A stretch of DNA of 64,000 nt from the NCBI GenBank assembly GCA_000697665.1, contig KL197710.1:1149779-1213778 (forward strand), read 5' to 3'. Shown piece by piece: positions 34,277 to 45,692 of the stretch. How positions within the stretch are numbered: position 1 is the stretch's first letter; each line of letters opens with the position of its first letter. This DNA comes from Jaapia argillacea MUCL 33604 (lineage: Eukaryota; Basidiomycota; Agaricomycetes; Jaapiales; Jaapiaceae). The translations under genes were made by a program, and so were the position numbers. The notes under the pieces are model-generated. The model saw only the letters and a program-made list of their open reading frames with translations. It was not told where the DNA came from and did no database searches.

Positions 34277-36636
34277 TTATCCAGACATTGAGATGATGGA
34301 TGCGAACCAGTCATAGCGGACGAGTTCGTCTGCGTCTAGAATAGCTGCAGTCACCATCTCACGCGCTTCCATCCAAACCCACAACTGCAAAGATATTTCA
34401 GCTCTTCGATCACCAGCCATAAGTACGAAAGGATCCTCACCTTCAAGAAAGCACCCAAATTGCTCCTGGGTAATTCCTTCACATCCTTCATCGACTCTTG
34501 CACAGCCATTTGCCTCCCCAACTGCCTCAAGATCGGTAACGCGCTCTTGAACAAATCCAACCCAGGATCTAACTGCCTCCCAATACCCTCCAACAACAGA
34601 ATCGAAATCACCGTATTGATGAAATCTCCCTCCATCTTCACATGATGCTGTCTCACCGCTTTGAGCACATCAGTCAAGATATCAGAAATCTTAATCGACC
34701 CAAGTGAGAACGTCTTGCGCTTGACGTTCAAAACGATATGCTGCATCTTGAGTGCAAACGTTTCCGTATCGATTGCGAGATCGGGCGTCCGACAACGCTC
34801 GACCATGAGTTGACCTGTTCGATAACCGTCAAACTCAGCAACAGCGCGGAAAAGATCCAGGAAGTTGCGTCTGTTCTGTGAATCGAGTTGGGTCACGAGG
34901 CCGGCATCTATGAAGACGAGCTCGGGAATGTAGCCTTCGGTCTCGAGGGAGAAAAGTTCTTGACGCCAGGTATCAGGTTCATGGAAGGTATCTCGGAGAC
35001 GGTTGACGATGAGATCCGAATCGGAGAGATGGGAAGGGTCGTATGCTGAACTGATCGTAGGCGCGGGATCGGGATCGTATTTCTTGAAGATGTTGATATA
35101 ATTGAAGAAATCTTCCTTGAGGTGTTGTAGAGGAGGTTTGCTGAATTTGATCATGATATTCCCTGGATGAAGGTCGGAATGGACAAAGTTGTCGAGTAAA
35201 AGCATGTTCTGAAGGAGAGTTAGACACATGTATCAACTGACAAATGGAGATACTCACCAGGAAGGCATCTAACCCAAGCTCTGCTAATAAATGATCGAAA
35301 GGACCACCTCCATTCTTCAAGAACGACTCGAGAGGTAACGCATTCTGGTATTCCTCGACGAGGACATCCCTCGTCGACCAGACCATCAACGGTCTCGGGA
35401 ACGCGATCGGCTCGTTCCTGTCCCTAAAGTTCTTCTCGAACCTCTCCAGATTCTCCGCTTCATGTCGGAGATCCAACTGGTCATACATCATATGGCCGAA
35501 TACATCGACTTCTTCGGGCAGAGATATCCATTGCATTCCGGGGAAGACAGAGATGATGTGGGCGAAGAAGGACATGATGGATAGATCTCGAGAGATGAGC
35601 TTATCGACCCGGGGGTGGAGGACCTTGATGGCTACCGTTGCAGTTGGAACTGCCGTGGGTTCCTGCAGCATCGGGGTGAGGGAGACCGGAAGGGGGGTAT
35701 GGGAACGTCGGGGAGGGAGTTGAGAAGGTGGTATAAGATCCTTTTTGAGGGTGGCCTTGTACACCTGGATCATGACAATAAGAAAGGACAGTTCGTGGAG
35801 TTTTCGAACGACATACCTGAGCAATTGCACCACAACCAATTGGATCATGATCGAACTCCTCGAAAACCTCATCGAAGGGTCTCTGGAACACCCTCTCAAT
35901 TACCCTCTTCGTATGTCCGAACGAATGTGGTTTGCCCCGAGAATGTAATCTGCCCATACGCTCACAGAGAGCAGTTGGGAACAAATCGGCTCGGGAGGCC
36001 GCCCATTGTGACAACTGGCCATCTCGTCAAATACTGACCGAAAGAACTTGACAAAAAACGCACCTTCACAAACGTCGGACCCGCTCTGGTCATTTGCAGA
36101 ACCAGATAATCATACCACCAAACTGCGCCCCACCGATCCCCATTCAGCCCTGGTTCTGGCTTCCCAACCAGCAACATAGGAGCAGATATCATAACGGGCA
36201 AGAAGATAAACACCAGATAGATGAATCTTTGGCCTGTCTGTATCGGCTCCAATATGCAATCACGTAGAAACCGTGATATTCGAGCAAGGAGCGTTTGATC
36301 GGGTTCTGCTGGGGATGGGATGATGTGGTGGACATTCGATTGGGGCGAGACGCTTTCGTCGGGACATGGTATGATCTTTGGAGACGAGAAGATACTTTGC
36401 AGAAGATTTTGTGGTTGTGGTGCAAAGTAAAGAGTCAGTCCTCCTGCAACGGGAACAAGCCAAAGAGCTGTCCGTTTGAGTGCGAATCTACGCAAAGGAC
36501 TTGGTGTGAAGTATGAGAAAAGATGAGGGTCTTTCGCCCAGCGAGATGTGTGCCGGACGGTTGAGAAAACAATTGGACGAGGAGGAAGGAGCGAAAGCCT
36601 TAAGCCCAAGGGGAGCGAGGTAAAACGAAGAACCAT
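34277..36636 (-). CDS. ADCK2: ABC1/UbiB-family atypical kinase, ADCK2-like, mitochondrial
   Basis: A member of the ABC1/ADCK/UbiB family linked to coenzyme Q and mitochondrial lipid homeostasis. The start MVLRFTSLPLGLRLSLLPPR is a likely mitochondrial presequence, followed by a hydrophobic segment (ALWLVPVAGGLTLYFAP). The family KxGQ region appears as AGPTFVKLSQWAASRADLFP, joined across an intron, with Ser at the Gly position. It continues with EFDHDPIGCGAIAQVYKA (the Ala-rich nucleotide loop), VAIKVLHPRV, catalytic HSDLHPGN and metal-binding VFIDAGLV. Near the end an intron after GAFLK leads to an exon reading LWVWMEAREMVTAAILDADE with a stop at 34277-34279. Reading through that intron gives a false end at 34351. 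A CRE-like TGACGTCA lies about 145 bases upstream of the start. Confidence 0.88.
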
Positions 36637-37929
36637 TGGGTGTGTGGGGCTACAAGCAAGCGACGGGATACTTGCACATGGTGGTCAATGCGAAAGATGA
36701 GCAGCTGGCCGTCGTGGGCGCCGTCGACGATCACGGAAACCTTTGCACGCAGAGACGCTGCCGTTTTCGGAGGTCTCGCTTGACGTCATTTCCAATATTT
36801 CTCTCTTGACTCTTGACTTCCATGTCAATGGCAGCGACGAGCCTAGTTTGCGCGACAATTCCTGCGACGGCGAAGAGTTTAGTGCCCCTTTATATCTGCT
36901 TTGCATTGCCCACTCTGCGCTGTCTGCACGTCTCATAAAATACCGTGGAATTCAATGCCATAGGCCGCGTTCAATTTCTTCCTCAGTCTTTCTATTCCCG
37001 TCGGCGCCGACGGTTCCTCGCGACTTATCTCTGTTCTATCAGTGCATTCCGTTATCAATGGAATGGGTGCTTATATGGCCTAGCTGGGACTGGACTACTT
37101 CTTCAATTGTATGGAGACGTATCGGATTCGACTAACTTGCTATCACCTGCCCCGTGTACTTGCCACTGCTGTTGCCAGTCAATGAAGCCAGAACAAGAGG
37201 AAGTGAATCCACGGTATGCATCGTATTCTGATGCTGATCTTCCACCAGAAATCCTCTGGCCTCTCCCCAGATGATTGGTTATAGGGCAATCCAGGCATCT
37301 CCTCTGCCACTCTCCGCATGCGTCCCCTCATTCGTCGAAGCCAGCAGTGACAGCCCTGTGCTGACATACGGTATGCCGATGGGTCTGTCGACATCGCGCC
37401 TCTGTCCCTTCTTCTTGCGCTGTGTTTCTGGAATGTCTCTGGGAAGGCATTTTGACTACAATCCGCAGACTGTGCGGTCGTTTGTCGTCATTGGTGAGAG
37501 TGCATCAACTCGCCATCAAATTTTCGGGTTCTTTTTACAAATTACACGTCGAGACAGTAAGGTTGATCACTGTACCTGTCAATCGTGTACGTACCAAAGT
37601 TGAGAATTGAAATCTTTGTTATCTTCTTGTACCCATTCCTCCTCGTCCCAAGGTTGCTGCTGGTTTGCCCGTCCTCTCCTTCAGGATAATCTTGGTCAAC
37701 AGTCTTGTCTTTTCCGACCTCCGTTAGAGTTACGGTGCCTATGTATATTTATGGACAATCTCCGAATTAGAGGAACTTCCTGTTGAAAAGTGTCTGGGGT
37801 ATAGAATTCCCCATAGATCGTTTTGATATTTTCTGTATAACTAGCGAGAGACTCCCGTTACTCCGAGTCCGAGACGCTTTTGCGCTCTCTCTGTTCTTTC
37901 CTCCTCCTCTCTCCTGCGCTTTGTCGCAC
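36637..37929. other. Largest gene-free stretch, divergent ADCK2-like / glycogenin
   Basis: About 1.3 kb between two divergent starts. It has a CRE-like site at 36781-36788. A plus-strand frame at 36945-37274 (109 residues, ending DADLPPEILWPLPR) could be an exon but has no domain and no clear partner exons. I support no gene. A lineage-specific gene, an ncRNA or a large regulatory region are all possible. Confidence 0.4.
36781..36788. promoter_or_regulatory. CRE-like site upstream of the ADCK2-like gene
   Basis: Perfect TGACGTCA, the CRE/ATF palindrome bound by fungal bZIP factors of the Atf1 type. It sits 145 bases upstream of the start codon. Function is inferred only from the motif. Confidence 0.45.
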
Positions 37930-40900
37930 ATGGCCACTCCTTATGCTTTCGTATCTCTTATAACTTCAGATTCTTATCTTCCTGGTGCACTCACCGTCGC
38001 TGCTGCTCTTCGTGATGTCCATCCAGTCCCGCTGACTCCTCCAGAGGTCGAATTCCAGACGGTTTGTCTCGTCACGCCAGAAACTGTCGACGTTTCTACT
38101 ATTAAACTCTTACGGAGAGCCTTCGATGTGGTCATTGGCGTCGAAATCATTGACCAGAGGGATGTGAGGAACTTGAAACTGCTTGGTGAGTCCTCTCTTT
38201 GTGGCGGATTATCGGGTGAATGGTCGACACACAGGCCTTACGCGGATGGTTGGAGCTCTGAGGACGAAATTTGCGCCGGGGCGGAGTAAACTCTGCATGC
38301 CTTGTGACACAAGACGCGTCGCGTCTTCGCTCCGAGTCCCCGCAAAACAGAACTCTGTTTCTCAATCGGCTTTTTCTCATCTTTCTACCTGCTTCTACAA
38401 CATTCTAGCTTTCATTCACCAGCAATTTGACGCTAACAACACCCTCCATCATGTCATTCAGGCCGTCTCGACCTCAACCACGTACTGACCAAACTTCACG
38501 TCTTTCGCCTAACTCAATACTCCAAGATAATATTTCTCGACGCCGATATTCTCCCTATACGACCTTTATCGCATCTATTCTCCCTCCCACACGAGTTCTC
38601 CGCCGTTCCGGATGTGGGATGGCCCGATATATTCAATTCCGGCATGATGGTGCTGACGCCCGGAGAGGAAAAGTTTAATGAGCTGCAGGAGTTGTCAAAG
38701 ACGAAAGGAAGCTGGGATGGTGGTGATCAGGGATTGTTAAACGAATGGAGAGGTTCCAATTGGAACAGGCTCAGCTTTATCTATAACACTACGCCGACGG
38801 CTGCATACACGTGAGTCCTCCTTCCTTGCGTCCTATTCTTTGGGGTGAGATGCCGACGTCTTCTTTCCAGTTATGCACCAGCATATGAACGCTTCGGTTC
38901 CCAAATTTCCGCTATCCATTTCATCGGTTCGGATAAACCCTGGAAATCGCTTCCTTTCCGCGGACCGTCGTCTGAAGCTTTCCAGCAACAGGCTACGGAC
39001 GACCAGAGAGCATATAACTACTCGTCTTTGGTCGATCGATGGTACGCCGTCTATGACAAGCACTATCGATCCCAACCGTTACACGTACAGTCCGAATTTG
39101 AAGTCAAACAATATGCGCCTGCGTGGGATGAGCCTTCCGGTCTGGGTGCCGACTTGCCATCTGTCGTTCGTCCTCTTGGGTTGGAAGAGCTTAAGCAGAT
39201 CGCCGTGTTGGGTATTGGATCGTATGGAGGTGGTTCTTCCCAAGCAGGTTCGACGAGCGAGGGAGAGTACAAACCGCTGCCCATGGAAGGACGGGTTGAT
39301 TTGATGAGACCGAGATATGACACACCGGACCTTAAACCAGATGAGGGAGAGGAAGGAGATTTGACTCCTCGACCTACGCCTCGAGGTGTTCAACTTCAAT
39401 CGGGTTCTCCCCCTAGGATGGAGACTCTACCCACGCCAGGTCCTGATGAGGTTCCTCCAACCCCTTATCTCCACGGTGGGTCACTGCCTCCTTCGATGCC
39501 GCCTACTCCTTGGTATCAGCCTCAGCAGCAACAATTCGGGACTCAGGGCCAACCCTTCAGCCATCTCCCTGCTCAAAGCAGTCACCCACCGCCACCGGGT
39601 CATGGTGGTTGGGCTCCTCCTCCTCCCCCTGGTCATGGCGGATGGGCTCCTCCCCCTCCCCCACCTGGTCACGGCGGATGGGCTCCTCCCCCTCCTCCCC
39701 CTAGTCATGGCGGATGGGTTCCTCCCCCTCTCCCATCTGGTCACGGCCAACAGGCTCCTCCTCCACGCCAAGGTGGCTGGGCTCCTCCCCCTTCCGATAA
39801 TGATAGCCATACTGCCCCTCCTCGTTCTCCTCCCCCTGCTTCTAGCGTTTGGGTTGCCGCTCCCACTCCAACCAAGCAAGGCACTCCTACGCCCAGTAGT
39901 TACGGCGGAGGTCGGCAATCCCATACGCCTCCACCTCCAACCGGAGGGCATACACATCATCCGACGCCTTCTGGCCATCATGGCGGTGGGGCTGCTCCCC
40001 AGAGCCAATGGGCCGGTGCATCGCCTCAGGTTTCGGCTCCTCCTCCTCATGGTGGTGAGCACGTATCTTATCACTCCCTTCTCGGCGAGACTACTGGGGG
40101 CGTACCTGTTCTGCTAGCCGATATTGCCAGTCGGACTACACCTCCTCTTCAGCCTTCTGTTGATTATGCTGGAGGTTCACCACACATACCCACTTCAGGT
40201 CAGGCTGTCGAACATGCGCATCCACCACCTGCACCTGCACCTCAACATCAGCAGGATTGGCAGCAACCAGCCAGGGAGATGGCTCAGAGTGCCCCCCATG
40301 AGCACCAACCACAGGCACCCCCGAATCACCAGCAGGGTTACGGCCACTACCAACCCCCGCCATCCCAGCAGCATCATTATCACCCGTCGCCTCCCCCGCA
40401 GCGCCCAGCCTCACCGCCTTTGATGAAGTGGAATCCGGCTGTTGAGCCACCTCCCAACACCCTTCCACCGCCTTCTGCTTTCCCCGCAGATATGCACTTT
40501 CCTAACATCTGGGATCAACGGCGGAGTAAGCATCATGATGACACACACCAACGGGAACACAGTGGTGGCTCTGGTCCTTTCTTCGAACCCCCGCAGGTCT
40601 CGACTATCCCAAAACGATTAATCAAGGAAGGCCATTATACAAATGTTATCGGTACCCCTCCGAGTGACCATCCGGATTACTCCCCTTATCCTGATCGGTC
40701 CAAGGTCAAGAGTGTTTTCCCTTGGGAAGACAAACCTCGACACCAGCCAAGTCGTGTGTTCCCTGTGTCGGACTCTCCTCCTCCCGGTGCCAAATTCATC
40801 GAACCCGAACCACCGAAGGTTGCCCCTGCCCCTGTGGCGCCATCCCCTCCGCGAATCCAAAGCCCTCAACCTGGAGGGTTCCCGCCAAAATTAACGTACT

Positions 40901-42024
40901 TTAATGCATGGGATACGGTTCCCGCTATTCAAAGATATGCCTCTTTGCTAGTGCGGTCTCCTCAGCCGCCAGCACCTCCGCCTCACGTGGATGACGTTGA
41001 ATACCGAAGAGGCTACAAGAGTTGGGACCAACGTGCGGATGCCAGTAGTATGGATGGTGATGATGAAGGAGACGGATATGAGTCTGGCGAAGAAGATGGT
41101 GGTGATGGCAGCGACGGGAAGTCTGTACAAAGTAGCAGAAGGTCGCGCAGTCGCTCCGGCACGAGATCTCCAGGCCCTGGTTCTATTTCGTCGACGCATG
41201 CAGTGCTCGTGAAAGGCAGGCTAAAGGAATATCGTGGACAAGGTGTGCAAACCATTCCTAAGGAGACGCGCAGTAAGAGCGTCCAAGTGGCTACCGTGGG
41301 AGTAGAAACAGTGGATACTGACCACCCTGATTTCAAAGACTCTTTGAACCAGGGTGCTCAGCCCAGCAAGGGCAAGAGCAAATCTACCGGTCGCCAGATG
41401 ACCAGCGAGATGGCCATGATGACCGGGGACCCTATATCTGGTTACCTGACCGGAGGCTCTCTGAGGTTGTCCCTAGGGCCCGAGGATTACATTACTGGGT
41501 CTCCCTTAATGCTAACTCCTATACACACTCCGCGTGCGCGATCCACGATGGCTTGGGATTCGCCAACCGGAATGCGTTCGCCTCGGGCCTTCACTCCTCC
41601 CATGATCACTTCGCCTATCCGTGCTTCCCCGAAGCCTTCGCCAAAACCTTCCCCGAAGGTGTCTCCAGTGGCGTCTCCAAAGGTTTCGCCCAAGGCATCC
41701 CCCAAGACTTCGCCCCCAGGAACCCCGCCGGTCCGAACATCGCTTCAAGCTCGGCCTCTTCCTCTCCAGAGGATAATAGCGCCTCCTATGGGTCGCACGG
41801 TTTCGAATGAGACACCGTCCCCTACTTCGGCTGGGCCTCCGTTGTCCCCGGCAGACGGTCAGCCTCTTCCGGGATTGAGAAAGTCGGCGGCTCGTGTCTG
41901 GGACCCTGCTCGTGGAGTTGATATATTCAAGCGAGGATCCGAGGAAGTACTTGCTCGCTTCTTGAAGATGGGCCCGCAGTCATGGAGTGAGGAAGGTGCT
42001 GCTCAAGAACAGCAGCAGGTGTAA
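37930..42024 (+). CDS. GLG1: Glycogenin glucosyltransferase with long proline-rich tail
   Basis: A GT8 enzyme that self-glucosylates from UDP-glucose to prime glycogen. Exons: 37930-38185, 38462-38810 and 38871-42024 (3759 nt, 1252 aa). The catalytic part is residues 1 to about 280. It starts MATPYAFVSLITSDSYLPGA and contains GRLDLNHVLTKLHVFRLTQY, the DxD motif IIFLDADILPIRPL, FNSGMMVLTP and GGDQGLLNEW. Next is a YERFGSQISAIHFIGSDKPW stretch. About 950 residues of disordered Pro/Ser/Gly/His-rich sequence follow, with GHGGWAPPPPP repeats and a C-terminal SPK/SP ladder. The end ARVWDPARGVDIFKRGSEEV is a conserved fungal C-terminal motif, plausibly the glycogen-synthase contact. The first intron (276 nt) is five times the window norm. 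Confidence 0.93.
39590..39790 (+). repeat. Proline-rich coding tandem repeat in glycogenin
   Basis: In-frame units of about 33-36 nt encode GHGGWAPPPPP, repeated four to five times with drift (SHGGWVPPPL, RQGGWAPPPS). The other frames also stay open here and give Arg- and Leu-rich shadow proteins. Confidence 0.8.
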
Positions 42025-42549
42025 GAGGGTGTACATACGATGGACTGGACTTTCCTCTCTTTTTTTACTGCTTCTTTGTTGTCTGTCTACTGCATTCGCC
42101 TTAGAAATTATCTCCTTTTCACGCTCGTTTGCCCCACTGCCCTCGGTCTCCACATCCCAGAGTTTCGTTTTCCCTTTTCTTGCCAATATGTCTATCTCAA
42201 TTCATCTGTACATACGGTTAGGGTATACCCCCATCACTCACGTGTTCCTCCGCAGTTATTCGAATATTCTGTTGTCCCTAATGTTTTTTCTTTCGGCTTT
42301 TGCTTCATACCATTGTCAATGATAGCTTCGCTTGCTTTCATCCACGAAGCCGCAGCTGAGTTCGACCCGCCACATGACGTCACAGCATGAATGACGTCTC
42401 TTCATCATGATGCTCCATGGTGACGATGCATGTACTGTACGCCCAACAGGAGATTCGCCGACCCTATATAATAGACGCCATGAAAGCCAATGCTTCAACT
42501 CAACAACCAACAATCACCTTCATCACCCTGATCATACACCAACACAACC
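42025..42549. promoter_or_regulatory. Promoter region of the 11-mer-repeat protein gene
   Basis: About 525 bases: the glycogenin 3' UTR, then a compact promoter. A perfect TGACGTCA lies at 42375-42382, a second TGACGTC at 42392-42398 and a TATATAAT box at about 42465, 85 bases before the ATG. Few promoters in this window show so clear a TATA box with CRE-type sites. Confidence 0.6.
42375..42382. promoter_or_regulatory. CRE-like site
   Basis: Perfect TGACGTCA palindrome 168 bases upstream of the start codon of the 11-mer-repeat protein, with a partial second copy ten bases downstream. It is a candidate target of an Atf1-type stress bZIP factor. Confidence 0.5.
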
Positions 42550-43492
42550 ATGTCTTCAGAGTGAGCCTTCCAGTCCTTTCCCCGGCGTTGGCATATCTTA
42601 CACAATTTAACAACTGCCGTTCACAGCGCCAAATCCACCACCACTGCTGCTTGGGCACAAGCTGAGGCTTCGACTGCTCAGATAGCTCAAGAAGTTAGTG
42701 CGAACGCGGCTCAGGAGAAGAAGGCTGCAGAGCAAGCGGCCCTCGCCGCTCAGGTCAGATCTTCATTGTCTTAATCTCGTGAAAACAGCTGAGATGATAT
42801 TTAGACTACGCTTGGAAGCGGCGACGATGCAGGTGCTAACGGTACTGCCGATCGTCTGAGCGCCAAGACGGATGCTGCCGCTGCTGAGGGTCAGCACGAC
42901 TTCGAGGCAGCTAAGGCGACAGGTGCCAGCTATCTCGAGCAGGCCCGCGCTGTGGCTGGCAACGCTCTCGCTGCTGCTCAAGTTCGTCCTTCGTTTGAAT
43001 ATTTAGATATTATTGCGGAACTAAGTTCTTCCTTTTCAGTCGTACATTCCATCCAGCGTTGGTGGCAATAACGAATCGACTAGTGTCGTGTCGTCTCTGC
43101 AATCAGCGGCCAGCACCGCTCTTGCGACAGGCAAGGAATACCTTGCCTCTGCTCAGTCTACCATCGAGCCCCATGTTCAGGCAGCTCGCGAGAACGCTCA
43201 GCCTCACATCGATAACACCATAGCTGCAGCCCAGCCCCATATCGAGAGCGCGAGAGCGGCAGTTCAACCCCACGTCGACCGTGCGACTGAAGTTGCCCAG
43301 GGCTACCTTGGATCAGCTCAAGAAACGACCGGTTCCACAGGGCCAAGTCGTAAGGGCATCCCTTCTACGTCTGCTGATCTGGAATCGGGACCGTACACGC
43401 TAGGCACACCTTACCCTTCCACCACGACTACAAATGGTTCGGATGAGTTGGCGAAGGGTCCTCACACATTGCAGGTGGCTCAGAATGAGTAA
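42550..43492 (+). CDS. LEA/apolipoprotein-like protein with 11-residue repeats
   Basis: I do not recognise a named family. Exons: 42550-42560 (11 nt), 42627-42753, 42805-42981 and 43040-43492 (768 nt, 255 aa, phases closing). The protein is Ala/Gln/Glu-rich and predicted helical. The C-terminal half has an 11-residue repeat: EPHVQAARENA, QPHIDNTIAAA, QPHIESARAAV, QPHVDRATEVA, then QGYLGSAQETT. An 11-mer period gives an amphipathic helix and is known from LEA group 3 proteins, alpha-synuclein, perilipins and apolipoproteins. All of these fold on membranes or lipid droplets, or upon drying. No signal peptide or membrane span is present. Promoter CRE and TATA elements suggest stress induction. 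Function is inference. Confidence 0.85.
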
Positions 43493-43822
43493 ACAGTGTA
43501 GAGCAGATCACATGCACAATTGATTGAGTGATCATGTACCATACTGTACCGATATACCCCATTACCGTACGACGAATTTATTCACCACAGTTTGGGAGTG
43601 TTGAAATATTGCATGTTGGCATTAAGTGAGGCAGGTGGTTGCTCAGTCTAAAAGTACAATGATGTTCTACGAGGCGCATTAGGTCGGCATTGAGTACTAT
43701 AAATTACGCTGTAATGATGTAGTATATGGAAGGTAGTATACAGGTCGTTGTAGTAGCTGATCGAACATTTGCAGAGCATACTTAGGCGTGAACAGACAAT
43801 AAACCAAAGTCTGTGCGAATAA
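43493..43822. other. Intergenic, convergent 3' ends
   Basis: About 330 AT-rich bases between the 11-mer-repeat gene and the F-box gene. I see nothing beyond probable 3' UTRs. Confidence 0.5.
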
Positions 43823-45692
43823 TTATATTCGAACTCTTCTTCGATGAGCAAGCTCCTCCCCTACCAGTATGTCCAGTGGGTGCGCACCTCCTCCATCCCA
43901 AAAAAGATGACCAGACATCATCCGAATCTCTTCACTGCATGGATGGCGAATGATCTTCCACGCCCAAACCGGCCCGCCTTGCCCGTCCGGATACCATTCC
44001 ACCTCTTCCAGCTGTGGCTGCTCGTCAGCGAGAAGTCGCAATCCCGCTGCAACTTTGCCAGCATGGCGAGCTTCCCACAATGGTACGAGTTCCGCCAAGT
44101 CATCGTCGAGTTCATCCGGCGATTGTAGGTCAACCAAGAGCCGAACCTCCTCCACTAGACGGTCGAGATCGTCGTCCTTGATGAAAGGGCGGAAGTGTCC
44201 ATTCGTTAAATCACCCAATGTCATCGACCGACCGTCACTACGAACAGGTGGAGTGACGGAGTCGAGAACTAGGATACCACACGATGGGATCGGAGAAATG
44301 CATCGAGAGCTGTTTAGCAACAGCAGATCCCCCCAGTATGAAGGCAAGCGGCAAGAAAAGGTGACCTTCCGAAGACAATGCCACTGTCCGATGTGTTCCC
44401 TGATGTCCTTCTGCAGGTTTGATCCGTGATCATGTTCCGTGCCTCCAGAAAGGAAGTAGGACCCACCATTAGGTTCGCAAAATCAGTGGCCTGCCCAGTT
44501 GGGCATTCCACGCAAAGGTATTGCACCGAGTGAAATGCTACGAGCGACCCCAAATCGAAGATCTCGATAAAAGGAGAGTTCCCGAGGTCTTCTTGATCAG
44601 GTTGCTCTGATCGAAGGCGCAAAGCAACTTCTGTAGCCATGTAACGTGGCCGTCTACAATGAGCATAGCTAAGCGCCTCTGGCGTGATGGGTACACGTTT
44701 GAATGCAAAAGCTTCCACATCAATGGACATCCAAGCAAAGGCACGCAGAGAATAGACGTCGCAAGGACCCCCAAAGCACCAGCCCTCCTCGGCGAAGATG
44801 GCAAAGTCAGAATTATCCCTCCAATTCGGTACTGTGTCCTCAATCAAGAGCTCAAGAGCTCTCATGTGGACGGGATCAAAACCCAAAAAGCCGACATTGA
44901 CTTCCATGAGTGACGGGTGCTCATGGATGAACTGGAAAATGTCGCTAGGTTTGGAGTATGTCTTCTGCAAACAAAATACACGCAGGTTGGGGAAATTGAG
45001 GTGCCCCACAATAGAATCAAACCACGTGTATGAGGAGTCGATAGAAAGGGTTGTCAAGGAGGAGTGTGTGTGGAGTGGTGGAGACATGTCGATGTCGAGT
45101 AGTGAGAATAGGGATGGTGAGATGTGAAGGCGGAGCGCCCGTAACGAAGGGAATTGCTGGGTATCTGGAAATGTGCTCATCCATGCCAGATCAAGGTGAC
45201 GAATACTCTTGTGGATGGCCAAAGATGATAGGAATTTAGGCGTCAGGGGGGAATCGACGCATTCAAAGTCGAGAAGATTAGGGAGGAGGGGTATTCGTTC
45301 GAGCGGAGAGGTATACAGGACATTATAGTCATTTGGACGGCGAGATTTGCCACCGATTCGTATAGAACTTCATTTTCTGAGGTTAGAAAAGGAATGTGCC
45401 AAAGTTATGCAGCTACTGACCGAACATAGGACAGATATGGGTAGTCCTTCTGCGCTTCCTCACAGCCTTCGAGAAATTCTACGAAAGCTGAAAGTCTATC
45501 ACAAGACCGCACAGTGAGGTCCTGCAGTATGAGAGGCATCGAAAATGATCGTAAACGTCTGTTAACTCGGGCGAAAACGCTGATCAGACGAAATTTTCGA
45601 GGTATGTGTGGTTGTTGCTCAAATGCGGAAACCACTTTGGACAAAATTTCATTTGGAAGGGTATCCAGGGATTCTCGTCGAGAAAGATACAT
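43823..45692 (-). CDS. F-box protein with leucine-rich-like repeats
   Basis: Probable substrate receptor of an SCF ubiquitin ligase. The F-box region is near the N-terminus (LDTLPNEILSKVVSAFEQ, then FRLISVFARVNRRLRSFSMP). After an intron leading into SIRIGGKSRRPNDYNVLY, irregular LRR-like repeats follow: LPNLLDFECVDSPLTPKF, IRHLDLAWMSTFPD, LRALRLHISPSLFSLLDI, LTTLSIDSSY and LRVFCLQKTYS. A 56-nt intron with GTGGGT and CTGCAG ends joins FANLM to KDIREHIGQWHCLRKVTFSC. The final exon ends EELAHRRRVRI at 43823. I prefer ATG 45692 (MYLSRRESLDTLPNE); an in-frame ATG at 45845 would add 51 residues of weak coding character. Basidiomycete F-box genes of this type are numerous and fast-evolving, so the substrate is unknown. 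Confidence 0.75.

Noticed and set aside
34351-35229. ADCK2-like protein ending GFGWKRVRW at 34351
   Set aside because: A GTGAGG donor after GAFLK and a TTTGCAG acceptor lead to LWVWMEAREMV and a stop at 34277, which fits the family better.
36945-37274. 109-codon plus frame ending EILWPLPR
   Set aside because: No domain, no convincing splice partners and odd composition (CTCHCCCQ). Kept only as a note in the gap entry.
39590-39790. CRISPR-like regular repeats
   Set aside because: Repeats are in frame, without unique spacers, and encode a Pro/Gly-rich protein tail in a eukaryotic gene. The same holds for 29900-30240.
39386-40117. Long Leu-rich plus frame and Arg-rich minus frame (39481-40074) over the glycogenin repeats
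   Set aside because: Shadows of the Pro/Gly-rich repeat, whose codon pattern leaves several frames open. The glycogenin frame is continuous on both sides.
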